The notes under the pieces: model-generated
Seen by the model: the letters and a program-made list of their open reading frames with translations, nothing else
Told to the model about the DNA's origin: nothing
Databases searched by the model: none
Assembly (NCBI GenBank): GCA_002698785.1
Contig: PAAG01000053.1
Location: forward strand, 1-64,000
Source: Verrucomicrobiales bacterium
GTDB lineage: Bacteria > Verrucomicrobiota > Verrucomicrobiia > Verrucomicrobiales > DEV007
Length of the DNA stretch: 64,000 nt
Reading direction: 5' to 3'
Program-made: the position numbers and the translations under genes
Part shown: in pieces, positions 8,178 through 16,403 of the stretch
Position numbering within the stretch: the stretch's first letter is position 1
Layout of the letters: every line of letters starts with the position of its first letter

Positions 8178-10493
8178 TCAGTCGTCTTCTGGTATTAAGT
8201 CGCTGTAGATTACGAAATCGCTGCCAGTCTCCTCGATAAGAAAGTCTCCCAAAGCTTCGTCGGACCAGAGATTGACTTTGGAAATCAAATCTGCTGGTAG
8301 GAGGTGGGATTCCGTAGCTAGCTCTTCTAATTGCTTTTCCGAGAACTCTTCCCACTGAATCATTTTCGTGAGAGGTTTCCGATAAGGTGAATCCAATTCT
8401 TCCATCCAGGAGGGGAAGCTTTCATCCTTCCCATTTCCACCGACAACTTCAGGCTCAGCTTTCAATTCGGAGTTTGCTTCCTCTTCGTCCATGATTTCCG
8501 ACAGGACTTTCACAATTTGATCGGTTTCAGCCGTGATGCTGGCGATCTTGCTCATATCGAGCTGGAATACATTTTCTGGGGGTTTCTCGTCAGGCCGAGA
8601 GGGGATTGCCTCGCCGCGACGATTGCTTTTCTTGCCTTTGACTACCGTGACCTCAGTGAATGTCTCTGAATCTCCGGTCATTTGTTGCTCCAGAAAATCC
8701 GCAGGCAAATCGAATTTCCGAAATGCCGTCTTTAGCACTTTGTGCTCTTCCGGAGTGATTACCCCATCTGCCGCAGCCACCTGAATGATATACCGAGCTA
8801 TCAATGGTCGCCGTGCTGGTGCAACCCCTCCGGCTATTCGATTCAAAGACTTCATCGCGACCGTTGTGTCTCTGAGTAGGGCTGCACCAGTAGCTTCCAA
8901 GAAAATCCGCTCATGATCGCAGGTTACTTCTTCCCGAGCAATGCTCTCGAACACAGCGACTTCTTCGGGATCTACTGAACCATCGGCGTCGGCAATGGCA
9001 ATTGTCAGATAGAGCATGCGAATAAATCCGACCAGGTTCTTCGACGGATTTGCATGCGATTTTTCCGTAAGATAGACAGCGCATTCCTGGTTCCATGCTA
9101 ACGGGAGTCCCGTGACTCGCGGATCGGGGGCTAACTGATACCCTAAGCCATCGATGTGCTCCGCGAGCTTCCGGCTTTGTGTTAGAGTTAGCTTTTCCCG
9201 GAAGGCAATTCCAAAGAGTTCTGCCATCACGGAAACAGGGAGAAAGAACAAGTCACCTTCTTTCTCACATCCGGTTATGATCCGTGTCCAATTCTTGTGA
9301 AACGGGTGGCTATCTGGTTTGCGTAACTCATCCGGAAGTTTGAGAAATGCCTTCAATGCTTGTTCATTTGCTTCGCCCGATTCGCCTGCCATGGCACGAC
9401 TGTATCCGGAAAGATCTTCAATGCATTGATTCCAGATTGAGACTAGCGTCTTGAATTGGCTCCGGATGCCCATCACATGAGGCACTGATACCCTGAAGGA
9501 ATGGTTCCTCGAATGGTAGGTCATTTGTAGTAAGGCAGAGCTTGCAGGTCGATACTCGGACCACACATCCCGTTTGGCCGCCTTCAAAATCATGCCGTCT
9601 GGATAAGCTTCTTCAAAACGCTGCTGGAACAATTTCCAAAACTTGTCTCCTGAACGCTCGATCACGACGCTGTGCCGAGTCCCATCTAGCCGTGGTGCAA
9701 CTCGCAATGCGACCGTCCAATGTAAGGGCTCGCCTCTCTGATGCAGATTCGCCAGGATTAACTTCAACGCCTCACCATCGAGATATTTAGTGTAATTCAG
9801 ATAGTTGGGCCATAGCGATCTGTATTGCTCCACTCCCTGGTTGTAGCCGTCCAAATGGAGCAAATCTGTAAAGTAGCTGCGTATCGAACCCGACTGCCCG
9901 CCATACATCTTTAACAGTTCTTGAACCTCTGCTCGAAGCATTGGGTCACGGTCGCGATCGAGAAGAAGCCTTCTCTCCAAGCCGTAGAAGAAGCAGAAAA
10001 CATATCCCACCTGACGCACGGAAGGGTCTGAATCCCTCCTCCCCGATGCCAGCCATTCGAGATAGATTGCTCGCTGGTTAGGATACATCTTTTCGTAACT
10101 AGGGTAGTATCCTAGCTCTTCGTCAATAACGGTTCCTTTTGTCTGAAAGGGGAGCCCTAGAAAAATAGTCGACGGCTCGTAGGTCATCGCTCGATTTCCC
10201 TTGGCCGCAAATACTAGCCCTCCGTCGTAGCGAAAATTTCCGATCCGAATCGATTCATTTGGGCGAATCCATTGGATATCCCCTGAAACTCTTGAATTTG
10301 AGGGCGGTCGAGTCTTCGGAACGGGAGGAGGCTGCTTGTGCGACTTCGAGTTGTTCTCTTTCTTTTTCGGGAAAAACTTCCATCTCAGGAAAAAGCCTCC
10401 AGCGAGTCCCAGTCCTGCTCCAACAAGAAAACCAGGCAGCCCGTTCGCAAGAGACAAAACAATACCTAAAACAATTGCAAAAATCCACGGCAT
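8178..10493 (-). CDS. sngA: TerB-domain membrane protein, SngA-like component of a Shango-type module
   Basis: 771 residues from the ATG at 10493. I chose this start because a membrane segment follows at once (about 2-37: IFAIVLGIVLSLANG..., then a second hydrophobic stretch). The frame stays open to another ATG at 10565, and neither start has a good ribosome site. After a basic proline-rich linker comes a TerB_N-like domain (about 70-250, with the YYPSYEKMYPNQRAIYLEWL segment), a middle region, and an acidic helical TerB domain (about 475-610, with two DADGSVDPEE / AADGVITPEE metal-binding-like motifs). A TerB_C-like acidic C-terminus follows. TerB domains are linked to membrane-associated stress and phage defence. 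It is the first gene of the three-gene unit and is probably the membrane-anchored sensor. Confidence 0.8.
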   Translation of the reverse strand: MPWIFAIVLGIVLSLANGLPGFLVGAGLGLAGGFFLRWKFFPKKKENNSKSHKQPPPVPKTRPPSNSRVSGDIQWIRPNESIRIGNFRYDGGLVFAAKGNRAMTYEPSTIFLGLPFQTKGTVIDEELGYYPSYEKMYPNQRAIYLEWLASGRRDSDPSVRQVGYVFCFFYGLERRLLLDRDRDPMLRAEVQELLKMYGGQSGSIRSYFTDLLHLDGYNQGVEQYRSLWPNYLNYTKYLDGEALKLILANLHQRGEPLHWTVALRVAPRLDGTRHSVVIERSGDKFWKLFQQRFEEAYPDGMILKAAKRDVWSEYRPASSALLQMTYHSRNHSFRVSVPHVMGIRSQFKTLVSIWNQCIEDLSGYSRAMAGESGEANEQALKAFLKLPDELRKPDSHPFHKNWTRIITGCEKEGDLFFLPVSVMAELFGIAFREKLTLTQSRKLAEHIDGLGYQLAPDPRVTGLPLAWNQECAVYLTEKSHANPSKNLVGFIRMLYLTIAIADADGSVDPEEVAVFESIAREEVTCDHERIFLEATGAALLRDTTVAMKSLNRIAGGVAPARRPLIARYIIQVAAADGVITPEEHKVLKTAFRKFDLPADFLEQQMTGDSETFTEVTVVKGKKSNRRGEAIPSRPDEKPPENVFQLDMSKIASITAETDQIVKVLSEIMDEEEANSELKAEPEVVGGNGKDESFPSWMEELDSPYRKPLTKMIQWEEFSEKQLEELATESHLLPADLISKVNLWSDEALGDFLIEETGSDFVIYSDLIPEDD

Positions 10494-10755
10494 CGTAGTG
10501 AAGTTAAGTGGTCGATTCGGAAATGAAAAGTAGTTAGATACTAATTTGCAGGAGTTTTGCCCCATGCCTATGGACTTTGCTCAGCCACTCGACGGAAACA
10601 ATTGCATGAGCAGAAGAGGGATTCTCGAATCCACCTTGAACAAGAAAGCCAAGGGATGACAAAAAGTGCTGATTTGCTCGACGCTCCTTCAATTTGCCCG
10701 AAGTCCAAAAACGTATGCGCCTGCAAGGAAGGCGTCGGATTGAGTAAGCAGATGA

Positions 10756-11262
10756 TCATAGCTCATCGACACCCAAGCTTTCGACAAATTCTCTCCCCTT
10801 GGGAGTGACATGGAACCGCACTGGAGTAGTGTCCACTCCGTTTTCGACACTCGCTATGATCCCATTGTTTCCTTCTCGAACTTCGAGGAATCCGGCTTCG
10901 ATCAATCGCTCATACAAGAGCCGCATACAGCTGGGGTAAGGGGTGCAATTGACGACACGGTAAAACTTGAAAAGGTAATCCAGTTCGATTTTTGAAAAGC
11001 GGTCGTGAGCAAAGCGAAGGTTCGCTTTATACAGGCGAAGAGACTTGCGATCAATTTCTCCACGGTCTGCTCTTCTGTGGCAGTTGGGACACAAGGCGAT
11101 GAGGTTCTCATACTCATGCTTTTTAACTTTTTCCCACGGTTCAATGTGATGAACATCGACCTCGATGTAGCGGCAGGTAGGTATTGCACATCGGTGGCCA
11201 GATTCGACCAGGACACGTCGCCTTACTTCTGCTGGAATGGCTGGCCGGTTGTTGCTTTCCAT
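10756..11262 (-). CDS. HNH endonuclease family protein
   Basis: 168 residues, ATG start. The HNH site is easily seen: Cys25 and Cys30, His38-His39 (DVHHIEPW), Asn53 (ENLIALCPNCH), Cys58, Cys61 and His62, a zinc-bound beta-beta-alpha-metal fold. The C-terminal half (about 95-168) looks like a small winged-helix domain (YERLIEAGFLEVREGNNGIIASV...). It lies 190-260 bases upstream of the TerB gene on the same strand. It could be part of the defence module as a nuclease effector or an independent homing or restriction-type nuclease; the spacing argues against tight coupling. Confidence 0.8.
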   Translation of the reverse strand: MESNNRPAIPAEVRRRVLVESGHRCAIPTCRYIEVDVHHIEPWEKVKKHEYENLIALCPNCHRRADRGEIDRKSLRLYKANLRFAHDRFSKIELDYLFKFYRVVNCTPYPSCMRLLYERLIEAGFLEVREGNNGIIASVENGVDTTPVRFHVTPKGREFVESLGVDEL

Positions 11263-11376
11263 GGGAAAATGATTACCAAAGACCTATGGTTGCGTCCCAA
11301 TCCGACACTTGGCGTCTATTCCTCTTTCTCAATATCGGAAAGGTTTGAATTATCATGGGCGACGATTGCAGGACAA

Positions 11377-11703
11377 CTATAACTGCTGCTTCAGGCGATC
11401 GTATTCCGCATGCAGCGACGCCATCTCCTCTTGTAACTTGGACATCCGTTTCAGGACATCGAGAGTAGATGATACCTTCTGCGCAGCAGCTTTACGATTA
11501 GGGGAGGTGTTTCCTTTCCGCTTTTTCCCCGCTTTCCCTGGAGTCGATACCCCTGCGCTGGTCAGCCAGTTCTTGATGGTAACGGGATTGATTGAAAACT
11601 TCTCCACGGCTGCGGATTGCCCACCCCTACCGTTCTCCTCATTGTAGGCACGGACAAAATCCACAACCTCGTCCTTAGTCTTTTTGTCGTAGCGAACTGC
11701 CAT
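11377..11703 (-). CDS. Small helix-turn-helix protein with C-terminal coiled coil
   Basis: 108 residues from the ATG at 11703; the frame extends upstream without a protein-like composition, so the internal ATG is preferred. Residues about 1-55 (RYDKKTKDEVVDFVRAYNEE... then SINPVTIKNWLTSAG) look like a transposase OrfA-type or Sigma-70-region-4-type HTH. The rest is a basic Lys/Arg linker (GKAGKKRKGN) and a heptad-like helix (LDVLKRMSKLQEEMASLHAEYDRLKQQL). It resembles small transposase-associated or nucleoid-binding proteins. No partner transposase is seen nearby. It runs divergently from the resolvase gene. Confidence 0.55.
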   Translation of the reverse strand: MAVRYDKKTKDEVVDFVRAYNEENGRGGQSAAVEKFSINPVTIKNWLTSAGVSTPGKAGKKRKGNTSPNRKAAAQKVSSTLDVLKRMSKLQEEMASLHAEYDRLKQQL

Positions 11704-11937
11704 GGCTGATTTTAACTCAAGTGTTAGGCCGGAATCAAGGAATAGCCATAGCCTCTTTCTGCGATGGGGCTTATCACGATCAGAATCCACTCGGATTCGA
11801 TAAGAACGTAGCAACTCGACTCTGCGAAATCCATCAGAGCATCGGGCAGTGCCGGTCTTCATTCGGTGAATCCACTCGTTGCCAAAACCTCGGTTTCTGC
11901 ACGGATCTGAATACGGGGGTTATTCCTTGATCCAGCG

Positions 11938-11987
11938 ATTGCAAAAACCTATTGCAAAATTGCGAAACCTGTGCGACGTTTTTGCAT
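11938..11987. promoter_or_regulatory. Possible res site / operator of the serine resolvase
   Basis: Three related words lie just before and at the resolvase start: attgcaaaaac (11938-11948), attgcaaaat (11951-11960) and the inverted gtttttgcat (11978-11987). The outer two form an inverted repeat with 9 matching bases (tgcaaaaac / gtttttgca). Resolvases of this family commonly bind inverted sites upstream of their own gene, both to recombine and to repress. That this is such a site is inference. Confidence 0.45.
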
Positions 11988-12549
11988 GCTCTTCGGTTAT
12001 GCTCGCGTTTCTACTTCAGACCAAAACAATGAGGCCCAGATTGAAGCCCTGAGGGAGGCAGGAGCAGAAAGAATCTTCGAGGAAAAGGGTTCTGGGGGCC
12101 GGTGGGACAGACCGGAATTACAGAAGATGCTGGATCAACTCCGCAAGGGTGATGTGGTCACCGTGTGGAAGTTGGACCGGCTGAGCCGATCGCTTCTCGA
12201 TCTGCTGAGGATAATTGCTCGCTTGGATGAACTGGGTGTCGGATTCCGATCAATCACTGAGTCGGTAGATACCACGACACCAGCGGGGCGAATGCTTTTA
12301 CAGATGATCGGAGCCTTCGCGGAGTTCGAGAGATCCATGATCCGTGAACGCACACGGGAGGGATTGAAGGCGGCACGGAAGAAAGGCCGCATCGGTGGAA
12401 GGCCGAAAGCGTTGTCCGAGGATCAGATCGCCGAGGCAAAGAAAATGATAGAGTCCGGGAAGAAAACGAAAGCAGATGTAGCTCGCCTTTTCGATGTCCA
12501 TCCGTCTACGATCAGTCGTCTGGTTTCGACCAACGGTGGTCTTGGATAG
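11986..12549 (+). CDS. Serine recombinase, resolvase/invertase family
   Basis: 187 residues from the ATG at 11986. The frame also has a GTG at 11971, but the family starts right at 'MLFGYARVST'. The catalytic region shows YARVSTSDQ with the nucleophilic Ser at residue 9, WKLDRLSRS, and FAEFERSMIRERT at the start of the E helix. A C-terminal HTH (about 145-185, KKTKADVARLFDVHPSTISRLV) binds DNA as in Hin and Tn3 resolvases. Length is normal, so it appears intact. It probably resolves or inverts part of the island. No Tn3 transposase is visible, so it may be a leftover of a transposon or a plasmid-type multimer resolution gene. Confidence 0.93.
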   Translation: MLFGYARVSTSDQNNEAQIEALREAGAERIFEEKGSGGRWDRPELQKMLDQLRKGDVVTVWKLDRLSRSLLDLLRIIARLDELGVGFRSITESVDTTTPAGRMLLQMIGAFAEFERSMIRERTREGLKAARKKGRIGGRPKALSEDQIAEAKKMIESGKKTKADVARLFDVHPSTISRLVSTNGGLG

Positions 12550-12611
12550 ATCAACGAGTTTCGATCGGTTGATTTAACACCTTTTGTCGCGCCCTCCCCC
12601 TCACAGACTTT

Positions 12612-13139
12612 TCATGTGACTGTGTTGGCAGCTTTGTTCTCCTGAATGCAACGGTCGAGATACGCGTCGACTTCGCCTTCTGCCAAATCTATAAGACTCA
12701 TAGCTTGATGGTCCGTTAGCTGACTAATTCGTGGGTCAGGCTCCCCTGACGAATGAAGTGCGTAGTGGTAAGCGAACAAGGGTATTTCGCTTTTGTTTTG
12801 TCCGTATCGGTTCGCCGTGAAGACCCTCAAGTCCCAGCAGTAGCCATCCAGCCACCAATAAAAATCGATTAGACGCCTTAGTTTTTCCGTTGTCAGAGGA
12901 TGAGTATCCTCAATCTCAATCACCCATACCTCCTCTTCGTCTTCCTTGATCACGAAGGCATCAGGGATAAACCGAGGTCGATGATACTTCCACTCCCTGC
13001 TAATATCGCCTCCTTCAAGTTCTGTGAGAAGTTTGCGCATTTCCTTCGCAAATCCACGGCCTCCTCGGATCTCAGGGTTAAACGAACGGAGCATTCTTAC
13101 CGTCAAGTCGCTCCATGTAGGATTTTCAGATGAACCCAT
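12612..13139 (-). CDS. Hypothetical protein with possible PD-(D/E)xK nuclease-like core
   Basis: 175 residues from the ATG at 13139, preceded by an AAGAAAG stretch; a GTG at 13202 would add 21 residues. The centre reads RFIPDAFVIKEDEEEVWVIEIEDT: a Pro-Asp strand followed by a strand ending in Glu-x-Glu. This is the layout of PD-(D/E)xK nucleases, but with Glu where the family normally has Lys. A helix with an aromatic run (RLIDFYWWLDGYCWD) follows. The function is therefore uncertain: it may be an inactive or variant nuclease fold. It is the last gene of a minus-strand series and follows the ParB-like gene closely (81 bases, or 18 with the longer start). Confidence 0.55.
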   Translation of the reverse strand: MGSSENPTWSDLTVRMLRSFNPEIRGGRGFAKEMRKLLTELEGGDISREWKYHRPRFIPDAFVIKEDEEEVWVIEIEDTHPLTTEKLRRLIDFYWWLDGYCWDLRVFTANRYGQNKSEIPLFAYHYALHSSGEPDPRISQLTDHQAMSLIDLAEGEVDAYLDRCIQENKAANTVT

Positions 13140-13220
13140 CTTTCTTAGTAAAGATTTGAGGAATGGTAGCGTGAATTGGCAGCCTGCTCGATGAGAAGGC
13201 ACTGATTTGAATCAGGGGAG

Positions 13221-13751
13221 TCAATCAACTTGCGCGGCGGGATTGGTCTTACGATCGCCGTCTTGTTCGGCCCGTTCGTCATACTCATCCGCATGATCAG
13301 GAGTTAGAAGAATAGGGAATCTGCCAGAATGATTGATAAACCCAATCGCGAACCGGTTGTGGCCACTCCTTACAAAGAAAGACGAAGTGCGTTGATCGAA
13401 AATAAGCCACGGCGGAGTTAATGCCTTCCCATCGACAATGTCATTGATGATTCCAGCAGTCTTCCGCTTGGCGTGAGTATTCCAGAAATTTGCAGAGCGA
13501 TACTGGTGAGGGAGGCCCAAGATGTCTTTAAGTAAAATCACGCTGGCATCCTTAACGACCAGACCATTCTTGAACTCTTGGGGAGCGATGTCGTGATATC
13601 GGTCGAAAGGTGTATCGAGATCCCAAATTATCGAAAGCTGTTGAACAAAACCGATGCCCCGCTGCTCGAAGTCATTAGCCAGTCGATCAAGCGACTCATT
13701 GTCGTGATCATAGGTGACTGGGTGTTCCATTCCACGGTCAACGAGTTTCAT
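13221..13751 (-). CDS. Hypothetical protein with weak ParB/sulfiredoxin-like features
   Basis: 176 residues, ATG start. The protein is not recognised with certainty. The part about 95-150 (INDIVDGKALTPPWLIFDQ...FFVRSGHNRFAIGFINHSG) has the order of a ParB-type domain: a 'functional-value' strand, then a Gly-His-x-Arg turn with a following helix, where ParB proteins have G-H/E-R-R. Several such domains are nucleases or CTPases in mobile elements. The C-terminus is acidic and disordered. It lies between the Mrr-like gene (98 bases upstream) and the PD-(D/E)xK-like gene on the same strand, so a joint role is plausible. Confidence 0.5.
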   Translation of the reverse strand: MKLVDRGMEHPVTYDHDNESLDRLANDFEQRGIGFVQQLSIIWDLDTPFDRYHDIAPQEFKNGLVVKDASVILLKDILGLPHQYRSANFWNTHAKRKTAGIINDIVDGKALTPPWLIFDQRTSSFFVRSGHNRFAIGFINHSGRFPILLTPDHADEYDERAEQDGDRKTNPAAQVD

Positions 13752-13848
13752 TCTAGCTTCATCTTACCGAATGTTTACACGATGTAATTGCCTGTAAACA
13801 TTGAGCTTCGACTTCTGGGTATGGTTCGAAGTTTCACTGGGTTGTCGA

Positions 13849-14703
13849 CTAATCACTGGCAGGCAAATGATCATCCGCGTCTTGATTGGCCTCAGATTCG
13901 CGGATCTCGCCATCTGGCGAGATTATGAATCTCCGCTTATCGAAGAGGCTGAACATAACCATGGAAACATGATCCTCCCCCTTGATTACCGATTCCCTCT
14001 CGATTGTCTCGAAGTGAAGGAGGAACTGAATAGCAGCAATCTTTGTCGGTTCTGAACCTTCTACATGAAGTTCAGTATTTCTCTGAAACTCGTGGCGAAT
14101 CAAACAATCCTCAGCCGATTTCGCTTCGGCGGTATTGATCAATCGGTTGATCAGGTCGCTAAGTTTCACGGAAGACATACCCGGCTCTTCGATCGTCATT
14201 CGTGTGGCATCCACGTGAACTTCGGCCTGATCTTGTTGGTCTTCCGAAGTCTGAACCACGTCAATTTGAAACTGGGTAGGAACTGGAATCAGCGCGGTAA
14301 ACCGGAGATGAACATCCTTCACTCGCCCCTCCCAGTCGGCCTCAGTAGGCTCACGAAGTTCGACCAGTGAAATATTCTTATACTTCGCGAATGCAATCGC
14401 ATCTTCGGTAAATCCCAGCTTCGAGACAATTACTCCCTTTTCGATGCCTGCGTCTTCAATGATCTCCGCTAGCTTTGTCACATCGTCTTTCGGGCGACGG
14501 CGATCCCAATATTTGCATTCGATGGCGGTCTTGTATGTGTGCATGCCATCGGAATGCTTTGCGTAAACATCAATTTGATGTTCAACGCCGGACTTGCCCA
14601 GAACTTTACAGTCTCTGCCCCAGCATACGATCTGGACCCCTTGCGATGCTCCAAGTTTCTCGTAGATGTCCTTAACAAGTTCTTCGTAGGTGCTCCAGTT
14701 CAT
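13849..14703 (-). CDS. Mrr-like restriction endonuclease family protein
   Basis: 284 residues from the ATG at 14703 (a GTG three codons upstream is possible). Residues about 1-115 form an Mrr_cat-type PD-(D/E)xK core: an N-terminal helix (YEELVKDIYEKLG), a strand with HQIDVYAK supplying the Asp, then TAIECKYW, the Glu-x-Lys catalytic pair. A helix and strand (KGVIVSKLGFTEDAIAFAKYKNISLVEL) follow, typical of enzymes that cleave modified or foreign DNA. The C-terminal 165 residues are an unassigned domain with predicted beta structure. It is part of a minus-strand four-gene series in the island. Type IV-like restriction is the most likely role, but the target is not visible in the sequence. Confidence 0.8.
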   Translation of the reverse strand: MNWSTYEELVKDIYEKLGASQGVQIVCWGRDCKVLGKSGVEHQIDVYAKHSDGMHTYKTAIECKYWDRRRPKDDVTKLAEIIEDAGIEKGVIVSKLGFTEDAIAFAKYKNISLVELREPTEADWEGRVKDVHLRFTALIPVPTQFQIDVVQTSEDQQDQAEVHVDATRMTIEEPGMSSVKLSDLINRLINTAEAKSAEDCLIRHEFQRNTELHVEGSEPTKIAAIQFLLHFETIERESVIKGEDHVSMVMFSLFDKRRFIISPDGEIRESEANQDADDHLPASD

Positions 14704-14865
14704 GTTTTGCACGACGATAATGGTGACTTACAGCTCAAGTTCGTTGATATCCTCCGCCTTGGTCTCTCTTTGCAGTTTGCGGTTCCAAAATTGGTGCCTG
14801 ACTTGGATGGGCGAGAAACATGCGGAAAAATGCGAAGATCTTTTGGGTGTGTTCATATCGATCCC

Positions 14866-15393
14866 TCATTCGCAGATACAATCAGTGGGCCGAGGAGAAA
14901 TATTCCCAAACTGATGCCGAACCGACTTACCAAGGTAGTCTGGACGCTGTAGGAACTTGCACAGCATTAAATGTGTAAATTTGTGCGGGTTTATACAAAT
15001 GGTCTTTTTCCCGTTGATCTTACACATTGTGGGGACTGCGGAATAATCGTTGTCAATAGACCACCCATATCTCTTTGGCGTTTTGCGGCTTCGAGTTCGA
15101 GTCCACTCTTTGAACCATTTTTGGGGTTGGCCACGGTGCTGCATTCCGTGACGAAAAATGCCCCAGAATCTTTCGAATACGTCCAGATCAACTTTCAAGT
15201 CTTTAGCCGCGACTTTGTAAAATTTATCGGGCAAATCGTCCTTCCTGATACAGTTGGATTTAATTCTGTAATACCTTTCGCAAAGGAAAATACCCGTAGA
15301 TAGAATAATGAATGCACCATCACCATTCTTGATTCTTTTGAGGCGATTAAAGGGGCGCACATACCATTTTATGAACTTCGTGCGGTCATCCAT
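14866..15393 (-). CDS. Hypothetical protein with HEPN-like RNase motif
   Basis: 175 residues, ATG start. It is not a protein I can name. Two helices (GAFIILSTGIFLCERYYRIK and VDLDVFERFWGIFRHGMQHRG) end in R-H-G-M-Q-H. This fits the Rx4H motif with a polar residue after Arg that marks HEPN-fold RNases, which act in toxin-antitoxin and abortive-infection systems. The C-terminal half contains a conserved-looking beta part and the helix HKFTHLMLCKFL. It is the first gene of the minus-strand series that includes an Mrr-like nuclease. The HEPN assignment rests on one short motif and helix context and should be treated as a hypothesis. Confidence 0.5.
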   Translation of the reverse strand: MDDRTKFIKWYVRPFNRLKRIKNGDGAFIILSTGIFLCERYYRIKSNCIRKDDLPDKFYKVAAKDLKVDLDVFERFWGIFRHGMQHRGQPQKWFKEWTRTRSRKTPKRYGWSIDNDYSAVPTMCKINGKKTICINPHKFTHLMLCKFLQRPDYLGKSVRHQFGNISPRPTDCICE

Positions 15394-15514
15394 ATTTTTT
15401 TTAGAGAGAAAAACAGATTTATCTTAATTCTTAGTCTGCAATAGCCTCTATGGCCAGACAATCTGTGGGACTCGTTTTTTGCAAATCGTCGGTTTCGTTG
15501 GCTTTTGGCCGATG

Positions 15515-15534
15515 AACTCACAGAATTGTGAGTT
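15515..15534. promoter_or_regulatory. Palindrome upstream of the HEPN-like gene, operator candidate
   Basis: aactcaca-gaat-tgtgagtt: an 8-base perfect inverted repeat with a 4-base spacer, about 120 bases upstream of the HEPN-like start at 15393. Size and symmetry fit a dimeric repressor site. No binding protein can be assigned. Confidence 0.35.
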
Positions 15535-15755
15535 TTCGTTCGGTAACCGTATCGCGCAACATCCATCTCAGCATGGGATGCGCGGAAAAGCAGAAACTGC
15601 ATCTCCCAGAACATGGGTTATTGAGAATAATTGGCACTCCGTCAAAGGCATAACGAAACTCTAACAAAAATACTTTATCTGTCTTCACCTTCCATTGGAT
15701 TCGAGGCAATCATCTATCAATCCGCAAGAATCTGTCTTACCGGACAAATCTCATC

Positions 15756-15877
15756 TCGCGGTTATATCGCGATTTTATAACGCAGCCCGTGCCAGGTGAC
15801 TACCAGACAGATGATTTTTCGCAGTTATGTCGCAATTTTTATAACTAAATCAGTGTCCGATGTCTACCAGACAGATA
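15756..15877. repeat. Two imperfect tandem copies of a ~60-base unit
   Basis: Copy 1 begins at 15756 (tcgcggttatatcgcg...) and copy 2 at 15819 (tcgcagttatgtcgca...), a period of 63 bases. Both share the order: TCGC-rGTTATrTCGC, a short AT stretch ending in tttataac, a variable middle, and an end with taccagacagat. The region 15394-16027 has no gene, and these repeats are its main structure. They could be iteron-like or regulatory sites. With only two copies and no uniform spacers this is not a CRISPR array. Confidence 0.6.
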
Positions 15878-16027
15878 GCGTTTCAAAGTTAGAGAACAGA
15901 TTTCGCGTCACTTGTCAGAAATCAGAGAAAACACTTCTTAGATAGAACTTTTCACAGACCTGCGACTGCTTCGTTATTCTAATTTCCCCAGTCTCATTAA
16001 GCCCAACTTATTCTCATTAAACCTGGA

Positions 16028-16234
16028 TCAATCCAAGGTGACCAATACAAGGACCGTAGGAGCGTCTGGCCCATATTCATCTTCCGCTGCTAACCCTAGG
16101 GCTTCGATATTCCAATCGCCTGCGTCTCGAATATTCCAGTTCTCAACTGCGGATACTATTTGATCGAGCAACTCTGTTTTAAAGAGCACTTCCACTCGGG
16201 GTTGGTTTTGTCTGTTGTAGGGGTAACGGAGCAA
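16028..16234 (-). CDS. Short hypothetical protein or gene remnant
   Basis: 68 residues from a TTG codon at 16234; the frame is closed by a stop eight codons further upstream, and there is no ATG. The sequence looks protein-like (VEVLFKTELLDQIVSAVENWNIRD... and a final acidic then hydrophobic strand), but no family is recognised. It may be the tail of a decayed gene. It is followed by gene-free DNA on both sides. Confidence 0.3.
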   Translation of the reverse strand: MLRYPYNRQNQPRVEVLFKTELLDQIVSAVENWNIRDAGDWNIEALGLAAEDEYGPDAPTVLVLVTLD

Positions 16235-16403
16235 CTCGCTGCTTCCGATTTCGTATTATGTCCCTGTCCCACAAGTGTCGATTCTCAGGTAAAATGGGGC
16301 TTTGAGCGCGTGCTTTTTGTCCAGTAACTTCCCAACTTGTCAAATTCCGGACACACCAAATAATGGGCTTGTGTTATAAGAAATCCTACTTTTGTCCAGC
16401 CCG

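Noticed and set aside
15756-15877. CRISPR array
   Set aside because: Only two imperfect ~60-base units, with no short conserved repeats, no regular spacers and no cas gene.
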